Assembly: GCA_025084515.1 (NCBI GenBank)
Contig: JAJAGP010000956.1
Span: 62,001 to 126,000 of the forward strand
Length of the DNA: 64,000 bases
Direction of reading: 5' to 3'
Source: Ancistrus triradiatus
Taxonomy: Eukaryota > Chordata > Actinopteri > Siluriformes > Loricariidae
In this document: positions 36,348 through 47,308 of the stretch, piece by piece
Position numbering within the stretch: position 1 is the first letter of the stretch
Layout: each line of letters opens with the position of its first letter
Notes under the pieces: model-generated
What the model saw: only the letters and a program-made list of their open reading frames with translations
What the model was told of the DNA's origin: nothing
The model's database searches: none
Position numbers and translations under genes: made by a program

Positions 36348-39300
36348 CTGTTCTGACTGATGTAGGTGCTGTCATGGGTACAGTTCATGAGGCCGTGTCC
36401 GTTGCTGACCTGCAGGGGGTTCGAAGTAGGCCTCTTGCTCCTCCTCGATGGGCTCGGTGTCGTTATGAGCCGTCCGTTTGTGCATGGCTAAAGTGGAGAT
36501 CTGCTTGTAGGTTTTGCCGCAGTGGTTACAGACGTAGGGCTTGCAGGGAGTGTGGACCACGTGGTGCTTATAGAGGCTGGAGTACTCAGTGAACCGCTTA
36601 TCACAGCCCGGCACTGTACACACGTACGGCTTCTCCCCTACAAACACAGCGACAGCGGATCAGCGTTCTGTAAGCTAGCACCATCAAACAACACCAATGT
36701 CACATTAGAACCCAAAATAATAATAACACAACAAGAAAGAGTTGTTGGAATCGAATGCAACTTTATATGTCTGAATGTAATGATGGTTTATCTAAGTGAT
36801 TACATGATTAGAGCTAAAGGATAAGTTTGCTGGGGAAGGAGGCTGTAGTTATGAGATGGGCTTGATCATGGAGGTATACAGGTGCTGTATGGTATCCTGT
36901 GTGTTACCCACAGACCCTGCACACTGTCCCATAAATACTCGATTAGTGATAAATCTGGCAACCGGGCACTAAGGAGATGTACCAATCTGGAAGAGACATT
37001 CCTGAGTGGGCATTATCCTGCTGAAAAACGCCAGTTGGAAGCCCTGCCATGAGAGGCAACCCACATACCACTGAGTTGTTAGTGTTCCTCGTATCACCAC
37101 CAGGGGTGACCTGCTGTCATAGTCGATGGCTCCCACACCAGCAGTGGGGCAGGGTGTCGCTCCACAGCAAAGGCAGGATTGAAGCATCACCACGAGGCCT
37201 CCATACCCGAACATCATCAGATGTTAACCGTTAACCCACCATTGCTTGGATTGTAAGACTGTACCAATTGTAAGTCGCTCTGGATAAGGGCGTCTGCTAA
37301 ATGCTGTAAATGTAAATGAATGGAAATGTTTGTTTCCTTCTTTTTACATGTTTGTTTGCCTCTTGTTTCTTTCTTTCTTGTTTGCTTCTTTCTTTCCTTC
37401 CACTGCAAATGAAGATGACGGTGGCTGGCTGTCAATGGCAGGACACCTAATGGGCGCTGTGACAACAAATGTCCTTCTGCTAAGCCCCTGGAAATGGTCC
37501 AGCCAGAGGCAGGGGTGTGTAGTGAGGGCGCCCCCTGTATCTGGATGGTGGATAACCAAACTGTAGGAGCTGCTTGTGCTTGTCGGTGGATCAAACGATC
37601 CTCTCTGCTGGGGGTCTGTCTGGACTGTCCGAAGCCTGGTCACTGTGTGGGTGCCCCCATAAAACCACTGCTCCCAGCACCTAACAGCTAGCTCAGAACG
37701 GCCCAGATGGAGTCGATTCCTCAAAACCACCCTCCTGCCTCTCTCAGTCCAATGATGCTCCCCCTCTCAAAGTCTGTCCACTGAGAAAAATCTCCAAGAG
37801 GTACCCTCCCCAAACGTAGCCTGAGAGCCTTTATATAGGGCAGCACTATAGGGGAGACACTTTTACGCCCTCTTGTGGCAAGACCCAGTGTCTAATCAGA
37901 CCACACCTGTAATCCTTTACAGATGTGCCTGAGTTCTGCAGCAAAACAACATCACTATCTGGGTGCGTTACTTATTTCGACAACGAGCTTTTATTTACTT
38001 ATGTTTATTTATATAATGCAGCGAAAGTGCTTGAAAGCCTAGACTAACTAAAGGGAAAGAAAGGCCAGAGGGTAGAGGGTACAGGGCGGGTACCGGTGTG
38101 GATCCTCATGTGGTTTTTGTAGTTGGTAGCGCTGGCGAAGGCCCGTCCACAGTTGGGTTCGGAGCAGTAGTAGGGCCGCTCCCCCGTGTGCGTTCGGATG
38201 TGCACCTTCCGGATGTTGGACGTGGTGAAGGACCTGCCGCAGCCTTCAAATGGGCACTTAAAGGGCTTCTCTCCTACGGGCACAATCATGTCGAGAGATT
38301 AGGGCGGAGCCATTACCCTAAGCCCCACATAAAGGTAAACACTCCTTAATGGATTACACTAATTCTGTGTGTACTCCAACACACCTGTGTGTGTCCGCGT
38401 GTGCTTCTGTAAGTCTCCGGACGTCTTGAAAGACTTATGGCAGTTGAACTCCTGGCAGCGGTACGGTTTCTCACCGGTGTGCGTTCGGACATGACTCTTC
38501 AGGCCGTATCCTGGAGGGGAGTCGGTTTATTATTATTACTATTATTATTATTAATTATTGCGCATTAATTATTTACTAGACGTGGTCTGATCTGCTTTCA
38601 GTTCCTGATGACACACAGGAAGTCGCTTCCCTTCAAACACGGTATCAAAATGTTTAAAATATTCATGAACCTTGTCATAGACACAGAGATAACAGACTCT
38701 GGCTGAAGCCCACGTGTCTCTGAGTGTCTATGGAACTGTGTTAAAAAAGATAAATCTCAGGAAAAGTCCGAATTGTGAGGTATTAAGCTGCGCATCTTCA
38801 CATACGAGATGGGTCGCAGTTATAAGAAATTAAGCCAGACTTGCAAGATATAAGTCAGAATTGAGATACATTAGATCAGAACAGCACAAGTCAGAAGAGA
38901 TAGCGTAAGAACTGCTATATATTAAGTAGTATTGCGTTAAGTTGTATTTGTAAGCTATTAAGTCAGATTTGTGAGAAAGTTGTAATTGCAAGACATTAAG
39001 TCGGAACTGCGAGGTTTTAGGCCAGAATTCCGTGATCTCTTTTAATTCCGTGTTGGAGAACGTAGATGTTTATCACTGCAGATCAGGACCGCATTAAGAA
39101 CAACTGCTGCACAACAACTGGAGGTAAATCTGTACCTGTGGCAAACTTTTTCCCGCAGCCCGGATGGTCGCACACGTACGGCTTATCTCCGGTGTGAGAC
39201 CGCTCATGTACCTGCCGAAGCCACAGGCCAGGGTTATTAGGAGCAGGTAACGATCCCACGCTAGCTGACCTGCATTGTCAGGAGTTTACCTTTAGGTGGT

Positions 39301-42281
39301 GTGCGGTGGTGTAGAGCTTCCCACAGCCATCATGCTTACAGCAGAAGGCCTTCTCTGCTATGTGGTGCACCCTCTGAGATCTGCTCTCCTGACCCTGCAG
39401 TACAATCTGAAGGCACACAGGGACCAGAAAAGCTTTAATCGGGATACAAACGGGGCCCGGAACCGATCGAGGGACGAGTCCTCACCTGCATGTGCACGTT
39501 CCCGTCGGGGTCGCCTCTGCCGATGAGCCCGGTGCCACACTCTGAGGCTTCCATCTGAAACAGACGTTAGATCATTCACAATCCCAGCGCTTGAAGCTGC
39601 TCTCCCTTCTGATTTTCATCAAACAGTTCCAACTAAGCACTGTATGAAACAGACTGCATCCAAGCCAATCTTTATCTACGTAACCATTTCTCCTCTCTCC
39701 TCTGTTCTGCTTTTTAAAGCGTTCTTCTCGGCACTCTTTCTTAAGTCACTATCACTATCAGCTTTCTTTCCTTAGTTTACAACTTAAATATTTCCAGCTT
39801 TCACTCTTCCCAGCTCGAACTCTAACCTTCTGACTCAAAAGTTTCGGAAAAGGTTTCAAGTCAAGATGAAAAGGTTTCAAGTCAAGATGAGAAGGTCGTT
39901 CAAGTCGAAGAGAAATATTTAAGTTCCTAGGAATTAAGGAAAGAAAGCTAAAAAGTCAGGATTTAACAAAGAACACGGACTAGAAAGCTGGAAGAGGGGG
40001 AGGAGAGGAGGACTGTGGTAGCCTACAGGTTAAGGTATCTCACCCTGATCCAAGCTGCCACTGTTGGGTCCTTAACCCACAATGGCTTGGATTGTAGGAC
40101 TGTATCAATTGTAAGTCGCTCTGGATAAGGGCGTCTGCTAAATGCTGTAAATGTAAATGTAGTTATGTTAAACTGAAGAAATAAACAAAGACTGGGAGTA
40201 TGAGAGGCCTTCAACGACCTCAGGCTGAGTTTGTTGGTTTAAGTTCCTCAATTTCCAGCTTCCTGTATTCTTTCTGAACTCCATTGCATTTTCAGCTTTC
40301 TTTCCTTAGTTTACAACTTCTCTATCCGTCTTCGACTTGATTGTAACCCCCTCTCAGTTTGCCTTGGAACCTTTTCCCCAACTTTCACAAACTCGAACCT
40401 TCTGACTCGACTCCTAAATCACTTCTTTCTTTCTTTCTTTCACACTTCCAAACTTCTCTTCTGCTTTTCATCAAACACATTCTAACTAAACACCATGTAC
40501 CGACTTCCCCTCAAGTCACGGCACATCTGACACGCTTAAATAGCCTGCCGTGCAGCTGGCACTCATTCGCGGTGACTGGACTCTCCAAAGACTCTTTAAC
40601 GTTCTCTCCTCTCTTCTCCAGTTTTCTGTATTCTTTCTTCGCTCTCCTCCGTTTCAGCTTTCTTTCCTTCATTTACAACTTAAATATTCCTCCTCGACTT
40701 CGACCCAGCTTGACTTTGCCCTTCTTTCTCTTTCCTTAGTGATTCTTCTCTTCCATTCTTTCACTTTTTCAAACTTCATTTCTGCTTTTCTATTCTTCAA
40801 ACACAGTTCTATCCACCGTCTGCACCTCAACTTACTCCAGGAACTGGCAGCTGTATTCGGCTCGCCTAGATAGCATTGTTAAATGACATTTCAATAGCTT
40901 GACCGAGTACCTTGGCCGAGTACTGCTCCAGCACGCTGATGGTGTCGGGGTCGATGGCGCCCTCCGCCTGCAGGTCTGCCACGGTGCCGTCAGCCTGAAT
41001 GGCCAGGATGGTGTTGGACTGGGGCATGTGCTGGATGTAAGCGGTGGTGCCATCCTCCAGCTGGACGGCCTGTAATCCCCCCTGATCGTACGTCTCTGTG
41101 GCGGGAACACACTCGTATCACACACTCGTATCACACACTCGTATCACACACTCGGGCATGACACACACACCAACGCACAGCTGGGGGGCATGTACCTTTC
41201 GGAGCGTGGATGTAGGCGGTCGTTCCGTCTTCCAGCTGCACGGTTTGTCCGTCCTCTATCCTCAGACCTTCTCCGACTGAAACAGAGACGCGTGTCTTAA
41301 TCTTTGTCTTTGAGCGGACGTGATAAAAGCATCGATAAAGGGGATTCGGGTAAGCATCGTACCCGCTTTCGGCATGGGCACGTGCTGCACGTACGCAGCC
41401 GACCCGTCCTCCAGCTGGATCACCTGCCCTTCCATGATCTTATCTTAAAAACAATGTGGAGAAGAAATATTAAACAGAGGGGTAATGCTACAGCACTCAA
41501 GCGTCTGTTGTAGCGGGGTGGTGTAAAGCACATCGCCACAGGACTCTGGAGCAGCAGAAACGCGTTACCACCTGTGCCAGCTCCGGTAGGCTTAATCGTA
41601 TGACGTTATTATTGAGATTGGTACACATTTAGGCGGTTCTTTTCTCTTTAACGCTCTTCAGTACAACCTCTGCAGTAGCCAGTGTTTGTTTCGGACTTAG
41701 CATGGGTGCTGTGTTTGAGTTTAGGCTCATGTTAGTAATGGGTGGAGCTCAAAAAGTCTAATCCACTAATTAGCAGGGGTAACACGATGCAGCACGTATG
41801 CAAAAAAGTCCAATTGGATTATAAATCCTTGACTTTTTCAGCTAATGCTACTCCAACTTACTCCAGACGCATTTCATTTTCTGTTAATTACAGTTTCTTT
41901 TAATTGCAGGAGAAATGACATTTCTGTTTGCTTAAATTATTATATACATATAATTATATTAAATAACAATCTGTCGTCACGTTGCCCCGTACCTTTAGGG
42001 CTGTGCTGGATGTAGGCCGTGGAACCGTCCACCAGAGTCACTGCCTGCAGGCTCACGGTGTCCATCGCCTCGATGTGGTCGCTGTCTGGAACACAAACGG
42101 CGCCAGTGAGCGCGGAACCAGGAGACACGCCGGACCCGACAGAACCGCCCCAAGAACGGACTCACCTGCCACCGCCACGGCCTCCGTCAGACAGAGAGTG
42201 ACCTGCTGAGGATCACCCTCGACGCTCTGGAACTCCATGCTCTGGGTGTCCCGATTCAGCTGGGCCAAAAGCATGGTCTAC
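32799..42281 (-). CDS. znf143: znf143 (Staf), seven-zinc-finger activator, complete (15 coding exons)
   Basis: ZNF143/Staf binds SBS elements in snRNA, tRNA and mRNA promoters and at loop anchors. Exons right to left: 42166-42281 (ATG at 42274), 41993-42085, 41363-41443, 41196-41276, 40911-41095, 39486-39554, 39290-39406, 39136-39211, 38385-38510, 38094-38273, 36410-36637, 35239-35375, 34919-35074, 34607-34753, 32799-32882. All phases agree and give 622 aa (human 638). The start is MLLAQLNRDTQSMEF. The N-terminal activation region has four repeats of the type QLEDGTTAYIQH. Seven C2H2 fingers span about residues 226-432, from CKHDGCGKLYTTAHHLK to CNHCGKTYKQISTLAMH. A Gln/Ser/Thr-rich C-terminal part follows and ends [20 protein letters not shown]. 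The acceptor before ATG (TTCTCTCAG, exon edge at 42281) implies an upstream UTR exon. ZNF76 is the paralogue; the wee1/swap70 linkage favours znf143. Confidence 0.96.
32883..34197. repeat. znf143 last intron: microsatellites
   Basis: A short GTCCCC repeat is at about 33438-33462. A (GT)n run of about 44 bases is at 33497-33541. An (AAT)n-like stretch covers 33625-34180. No exon. Confidence 0.65.
34198..34575. mobile_element. Truncated copy of the 3.7-kb Tigger-like element
   Basis: The stretches ATGACATGAGGAATTTTC, CATCAGGAGCTCCTGTACAG, GGGATCTGGAGCCCATCC and the end CCGAGGTACCGCC match the first copy. The left third is missing. The right end lies only 31 bases from the znf143 exon at 34607-34753. 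Confidence 0.8.
34754..34792. repeat. (AC)n run at the znf143 exon 34607-34753 acceptor
   Basis: On the minus strand a (TG)n run precedes GCTGTAG at the acceptor. It replaces much of the polypyrimidine tract. Confidence 0.8.
35381..35420. repeat. (CA)20 run at the znf143 exon 35239-35375 acceptor
   Basis: On the minus strand (TG)20 is followed by TTTAG and the exon. Only five bases separate the repeat from the splice site. Confidence 0.9.
35421..36090. repeat. Degenerate TTTATTATATTCTCTATTTTA array (T-rich), znf143 intron
   Basis: About 660 bases of the same array family as at 15.4 and 16.4 kb. It directly abuts the (CA)20 run. Confidence 0.75.
36307..36346. repeat. (GT)n run downstream of znf143 exon 36410-36637
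   Basis: About 36 bases of (GT)n, that is (CA)n on the transcript, 64 bases after the exon donor. Confidence 0.8.
36840..37960 (-). mobile_element. Tc1/Tc3-like transposon relic (copy A), split by a SINE
   Basis: The right part (37398-37960) starts near ACACCTGTAATCC and reads, on minus, an N-terminal transposase relic (CWEQWFYGGTHTVTRLRTVQ; DPQQRGSFDPP). The left part (36840-37228) reads GATPCPTAGV, SPLVVIRGTLTTQ and an SLIEYLWDSVQ-like end with the DDE glutamate. A SINE fragment and a pyrimidine tract (37231-37397) separate them. It lies in znf143 intron 11. Confidence 0.75.
37231..37397 (+). mobile_element. SINE 3' half inserted in a Tc1 relic, with a pyrimidine tract
   Basis: TTGTAAGTCGCTCTGGATAA and (AAATG) repeats at 37268-37325 are the SINE tail. 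A T/C-rich simple tract (TTTCTTTCTTTC-like) continues to 37397. Tc1 sequence of the same copy lies on both sides. Confidence 0.7.
38755..39040. repeat. Imperfect tandem repeat of about 20-25 bases, znf143 intron
   Basis: Recurring AAGTCAGAATTG, GCAAGATATAAG, TATTAAGTCAGA and AAGTCGGAACTGCGAGG pieces give some ten diverged units. Confidence 0.65.
39555..40910. other. znf143 intron 6: one SINE, pyrimidine-rich ends
   Basis: Besides the SINE at 40011-40160, the intron holds two similar C/T-rich stretches (39600-39830 and 40250-40800) sharing AGCTTTCTTTCCTTAGTTTA and ACAACTTAAATAT pieces, so part of it is an old duplication. No exon seen. Confidence 0.5.
40011..40160 (+). mobile_element. tRNA-derived SINE, shortened
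   Basis: Same family as 59701-59905. The head is eroded (GGTAGCCTACAGGTTAAGGT), and the body and the tail GTCGCTCTGGATAAGGGCGT are intact. It is in znf143 intron 6. Confidence 0.75.
41106..41156. repeat. 13-base minisatellite (CACTCGTATCACA, 3.5 copies)
   Basis: Near-perfect copies just upstream, on the transcript, of the acceptor of znf143 exon 40911-41095. Confidence 0.85.
41444..41992. other. znf143 intron 2: no feature seen
   Basis: About 550 bases of intron DNA of ordinary composition. Confidence 0.4.
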
Positions 42282-44711
42282 CTGAGAGAACAAGCCAGGA
42301 TTAATGCTCAGAAGGAAAACAAATCCTGCACGGGGCTTTACTTCTGCCACAGCGCAGCGCTGAGAAAGAGCCACGGAGGACTTCCTAATAAACCAGTTTC
42401 GTTTTTAATATTAAGCAGAATTTGAGTAGCTATGGCTCAAAAGATAGAGAACTTTTTAAGGTGAAGATACTTTATGGGTCTCAAGGCCAGTTCTAGTGAC
42501 ACATGTACCATACGTTTAAGAATTTCTCTTAAAACGTAAGTAAATAAATAGAATGAATAAAATACACACCACACTCGGTCAAAAACTAAATAAAGCAAAA
42601 TGTCTGTTTACAATTAAGACAAAATACAAACTTACAAAGCCACGCTATCACTAAAACACTGAAATAACAAAGAAGCAACTTCTTAGTTTAGAAATCATGC
42701 TAAAAAACAACAAATAAAATCCAGAAAAACAACACCAGCTATTTATCTTTATTTCCAAATAACTGTTTATTATACAGACAATAAACACAAGTACTGTATA
42801 TCAATTGCTAACACAGAATTGATTAAAAACAAAGTTTATTTCCATTCAGTAAATAAAATGGGTCTGATTTCTAAGGCAGGCTGTTACTAAGATCCACTGT
42901 TCTACCAACAGAAGCAAATCAGAGTGAGATCCCAGTGTTAGAACCAAAGTACAGGATCAACGTTATCAATTACGTTCCTCGATTAGAGATTCTAAATTAA
43001 TCGGGTTAATCAAAGCTGGGCTTAACAGATCCATGAATGAAGCTCCGATCAGCCAGGGATGGTGTTTAATGAGAGACACCGAGTTTAACACCAGCAAACG
43101 CCGTGAAGGAAATCAGAAAGAAGGAGCTGCTGATGCTGTATAACTCTCCCGGAACATTTCTGACTGATCCATCAAACCAAACCCAGCTACAAGCTGCTCC
43201 AGCATTTCTGCTGATGGGACTCAAACTGATCTTCAGTCTCGCTGTGACTCCATTAAGAGTCCAGGACCTTTGATTTACTCTAACGACTTTTTCAGTGTCT
43301 CTGAACTTTCCAGCTTAAATTCAAATCCTGGTTTGTAAGTGGGATGAACCTCGGCTCGTTGGAACCATCAGGCTGATCATTAATAGCTTCATCTAACTCA
43401 TTTAAATCCAAACCAGTGTTTTCAACACATTTTAAGTCATTTTGTGAGCATTTTATTCGTATAATTCGGCGTTGCTGTTAGGTTATGTATGTATGTGGTG
43501 GAGTAATTTTTGAAGAGCTTCAGTCAGAGTGGCATCATCATTCAATATTGGCATTCCTAGACTGTCTCTTAGCCAACCGGAACAATCTGTGGTATGACAG
43601 TAAGTGATGGTACAATTATATAAGAATGCTAGGCTCTGTAAATGCAAACAAACATCTCCAAATACATTAAAATATATTAAGTAAAATCCTAATTTATAGT
43701 AGAATCTACTTTGATCTTGTTTTGAAGTAGAAATTAAGTAGAAATGTGTTTTTTGTTGTCGTTTTATATACAAGTACATTATCAACACTTTGAATATTTC
43801 GGCCCTGTTCCAGTGATGTGTTGTGTGTGTTTAAAAATTAATCTTAAATATATAAATACAAATAATTATTTTAAAAACACTCGGTCAAAAGTAAAAATAT
43901 TGGTTCAAAACAAAATATTGGTTTAAGACAAAATATAAACTGACAAACACTTAAGGTATTAAGTTAAATAAAGTGCCCTCCAAGACAAACAAACTCTACT
44001 GGAACAAGTCGAAATTTCACTTCAATTTCTGGAACATATAATTGAATCTAATTTAAAAAATACACAACAAAAACATGTAATATCCGGATCCAGTCAGATA
44101 AAGAAGACTCTGAGTCTTGAAATAAATACATTAAAACATTGCCACTGATTATCAGCAGCACTGCTAAGCGGTTAGCACTACGAAGACCTGCCCGCTGTAA
44201 TGCACACTATATACTTCCATACTGAGTAGTACGATCTCAAGCGTAAACGCACACAGTCACGCACTAATCTTACGTACTACTTAGTACGGTAGGATGCGAC
44301 TGGAGGCGCCGCTAGCAGGCTAGGCTAACTTGACGTTAGCAAATACGCTAAATTAAGCTCTACATTAAAGCTAGCGTTAGAGCGTGCGTGACAGTCTGTG
44401 TGTTAGCAAAACCTGTACAGGTAAAAGTGCTTAAATTGTAGATATCAATGTCAAATAAAGAGAAATGACGTTGAGTGAGCGCTTCGCTAACTAACGCGGG
44501 CTTAAGGCGAAAAAACAGAACAGGAAGATTCAGAAGGCTGTAACATAAGTACTCTAATAAATAAAACATCGTTTCCCGGTTCGTTCTCCTGCTTTTATTG
44601 TAACCGGAGCCCGGTACAAGCAATGCCCGGTGCTCCGGGAGCTGGATTGTTCCTCCGTGCAGTGACTGAGGAAATAATGCACACTGGGTAAAAACACTTT
44701 TATACACTAAC
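42282..44711. other. znf143 first intron: no gene seen
   Basis: About 2.4 kb with AT-rich parts. The frame at 43483-43788 shows no homology. No repeat family is clear. Confidence 0.45.
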
Positions 44712-44990
44712 CTCCAAAAATTTTCCAACAATCCCTCCGTTCGACCGCCATGCACCAGGGCAGGAAACGCTCTGCCCAGGACCCAACCCCGGAACATGAA
44801 TAACCGAGTGGTGCATGTCACACGAAAGCTACATGATTGGCTAGGCTCCGGCTTGCGTTGGCTGTAATTCAGGTTCAGGGGCACCATCGTAACGACATTT
44901 TGCGCTACCGTTCGTAGTGTTTCACCTTTAATAAACGCAAAGAGGATCCACTTGGTGTACTTATCGTACGAGCTGATTAACAATGTCACC
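44712..44990 (-). promoter_or_regulatory. Probable znf143 first exon (5' UTR) and promoter
   Basis: On the minus strand GGAG|GTTAGTG at 44712 is a good donor that would join the acceptor at 42281 across a 2.4 kb intron. A CCAAT box (TAGCCAATCA on minus) lies near 44835. A uATG at 44751 opens a short frame that runs over the splice and ends after the main ATG in another frame. The transcription start is not defined. The 209-residue open frame across this place (44360-44989) has no recognised homology and crosses the donor, so I treat it as chance. Confidence 0.45.
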
Positions 44991-45084
44991 CCAAAACACG
45001 GATCTGTGTGCGGATATAACGTTTAAAGCTGCTCAATAAACCGTAAAATTGTGTGCGTATGTGTGGTGTTTTTACACAGTGTCC

Positions 45085-45096
45085 GCCGCCATTTTG
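45085..45096 (+). promoter_or_regulatory. YY1-type motif GCCGCCATTTTG
   Basis: An exact match to the strong YY1 consensus, between the divergent znf143 and C11orf16-homologue genes, about 340 bases upstream of the putative znf143 UTR exon. Function inferred. Confidence 0.45.
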
Positions 45097-45824
45097 AATG
45101 AGAGTGATGTCGTCTGGGCAATGCAGTGCGAAACGGCTTCATGTTGTTGCCTGAAAACGCTGCTATTCACCTATGAGCAAACTAATAACATTCTGCAATA
45201 CCTCATACATATGTTTACGTTTAATAAAGCGCCATTAACGTTTTTTTTACTCCAAATATTCAGTCAGATTTCTCTTGTATGTCTGTGTCCTACATTTTAT
45301 ACATTTGCATTACAGTAGCTAACAAGTTTGTTTTTGCTTACTAAACCTAAAACTAAATGAAAAGGTTAACCTATTTATTTAAAATGTATAGTTATCTTAC
45401 AGACCTTAGCAGTAGTTATTTCATAAATGCACAATATTTTGAAATTAAGTGTTGCGTGAATTTACCCAGTGCAGCACAAATAGCATAGCATAGCATTTCA
45501 TTAACTAACTTAACATCTTCTTTAATACAATTGCTTGCTGTATAAAATTGAACAAGCAACTAAATAACAGAAATAGTCTAATTACTCAACCCATTTACCC
45601 ATGCACCATTCATGTGTTCTCCAATTAACACAAATTAAGTAACCCACAACAAAGGTACAGATTCAGTGAAATGTAAAATGGTTGCTCCGGGGACTGTACA
45701 AGAGAGGATAAAATAACAAAGATTGAGGCAGTAGAGGAAAGACAGTAATTAAGAATAAAGAGTAAAAGTAATAGTAATAATAATGCCTGATGGGAGGGGA
45801 ATATTCAATAAGGAATATTACAGA
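45097..45824. other. Intergenic DNA upstream of znf143
   Basis: About 730 AT-rich bases without recognised repeats or exons. Confidence 0.4.
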
Positions 45825-46990
45825 TCCATTCCTGCATTTCAGGCCTGCAACACATTCCAAAAACAGGTGATTATAATCATGATTTGGTACAAAAGCAGTA
45901 TCCAGGAAAGCCTGATTCTTTGAAGTGCAAATATGATCAGAGGATCTCCAGTTTATCAACTAATTTGTGAGAAAATGATTGAAATGTTTATATACAATGT
46001 TTCTCAGAGAAGGATTGGAAGGGATTTATATATTTCTCCCTCTACAGAGCATAATATTATTAAACGATTCAAAGAATGTGGAGAAATTTCGGTGCATAAA
46101 GGGTTTGGGCACAAGCCTAAACTGAAGAGGGGTGATCTCCAATCCCTCAGATGGCACCGCATCAAGAACCATCATTCATCAATAGCTGATAGAACCACAT
46201 GGGCAAGGGATTCCTTTATCAAACCTTTATCAAGCTCTACAATACAGAGTTACATTCACAGATACCACTTAAAACATTACTGTGCTAAAAAAGAAGCCAT
46301 GTTGGGATGGACCATCACACAGTGGAAATGGGGATTGTGCTCAGACCAACCAGTATAACAGACATTTTTTGGAACAAATGGACGATGCCTTGTGCTCCAG
46401 ACCAAAGATGAAAAGGACCATCCAGAGTGTTATGAGGAACAAGTCCAAAAGCCAGGCTTTGTCATGGTATGGGGTTTGGCCAGGACCCTTGGTAGAGGTC
46501 ATTTACACTTCTGTGATGCAGCATTAATGCAGAAAAGTACACTGACATTTTAGAGCAGCATAAGCTGCCTTCAAGACGACATCTCTATCAGGGACGTCCA
46601 TGCATTTTTAACAATACAAATCAGAAAAAGTTAAGACTGAATTATAGAAAGCCCTTCCAATCTTTCTCTGAAGAACATTGTTTTCAAACATTTTAATCAT
46701 TTTCTTACACATTTGTTGACAAACTGGAGACCCTCTGGCCACCGTTGTATCAAATCATGGTTACAATCACCTGTTTGAAATCACATCATTACTAAATTGC
46801 CCCATCCCAACTTTTTTTGGAATATGTTGCAGGGCAGAAATGAAGGAATGGATGTTTATTAACAAATGAAATGAAGTTGACCAGAAAAAAAAACATGAAA
46901 TATATTGGGTTCATACTGTCTGCAATGAAATAAAAGCCAAAGGTAATGTAAGGAACGCTTGTTTTTTTAAATTTGCATTTTCCATACTGT
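45825..46990 (+). mobile_element. Decayed Tc1-like transposon with inverted repeats of about 200 bp
   Basis: The left arm (about 45835-46025) returns inverted at about 46655-46850: AATCCTTCTCTGAGAAACATT, AATCATTTTCT, TATAATCACCTGTTTTTGG. Between them the frame from 45933 reads a Tc1 DNA-binding part (ISPSTEHNIIKRFKECGEIS) and then breaks near 46350. Remnants continue to 46620 (a piece like QQHKLPSRRHLYQGRP). It sits between the divergent znf143 and C11orf16-homologue genes. Confidence 0.8.
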
Positions 46991-47308
46991 CCCATTTTTT
47001 TTTCCTGATTTGGAGGTGAATTTATATTTGGAGAGGCTTTGCCTTGTGTCACCACTAGGATGGTGTAAAGGAATTGCTTAGTCACTAATCACCAGTCAGT
47101 GTCTCGCCATGGCAACACTTGTACACAACAGCGGCTGCAGGCTGGCAGAGCATGAGAGCTCGGTAGCAAATACCTAGGTATCGTCCCTTTTCAGCTCTTT
47201 ATAAGATCCATTCTCAGCATTTCCAACATCATCTAAAATGTGGGTTTAATAGTAAAAAACTGTAAATATATGAGTCACTTAACTCCAGCCCTCTCCTGCA
47301 GGAAGAAG

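Noticed and set aside
38755..39040. CRISPR-like regular repeat
   Set aside because: Vertebrate intron; units drift and have no unique spacers of constant size.
44360..44989. 209-residue open frame on the minus strand
   Set aside because: It crosses the likely znf143 5' exon donor, continues into intron, and matches no protein I know; probably chance.
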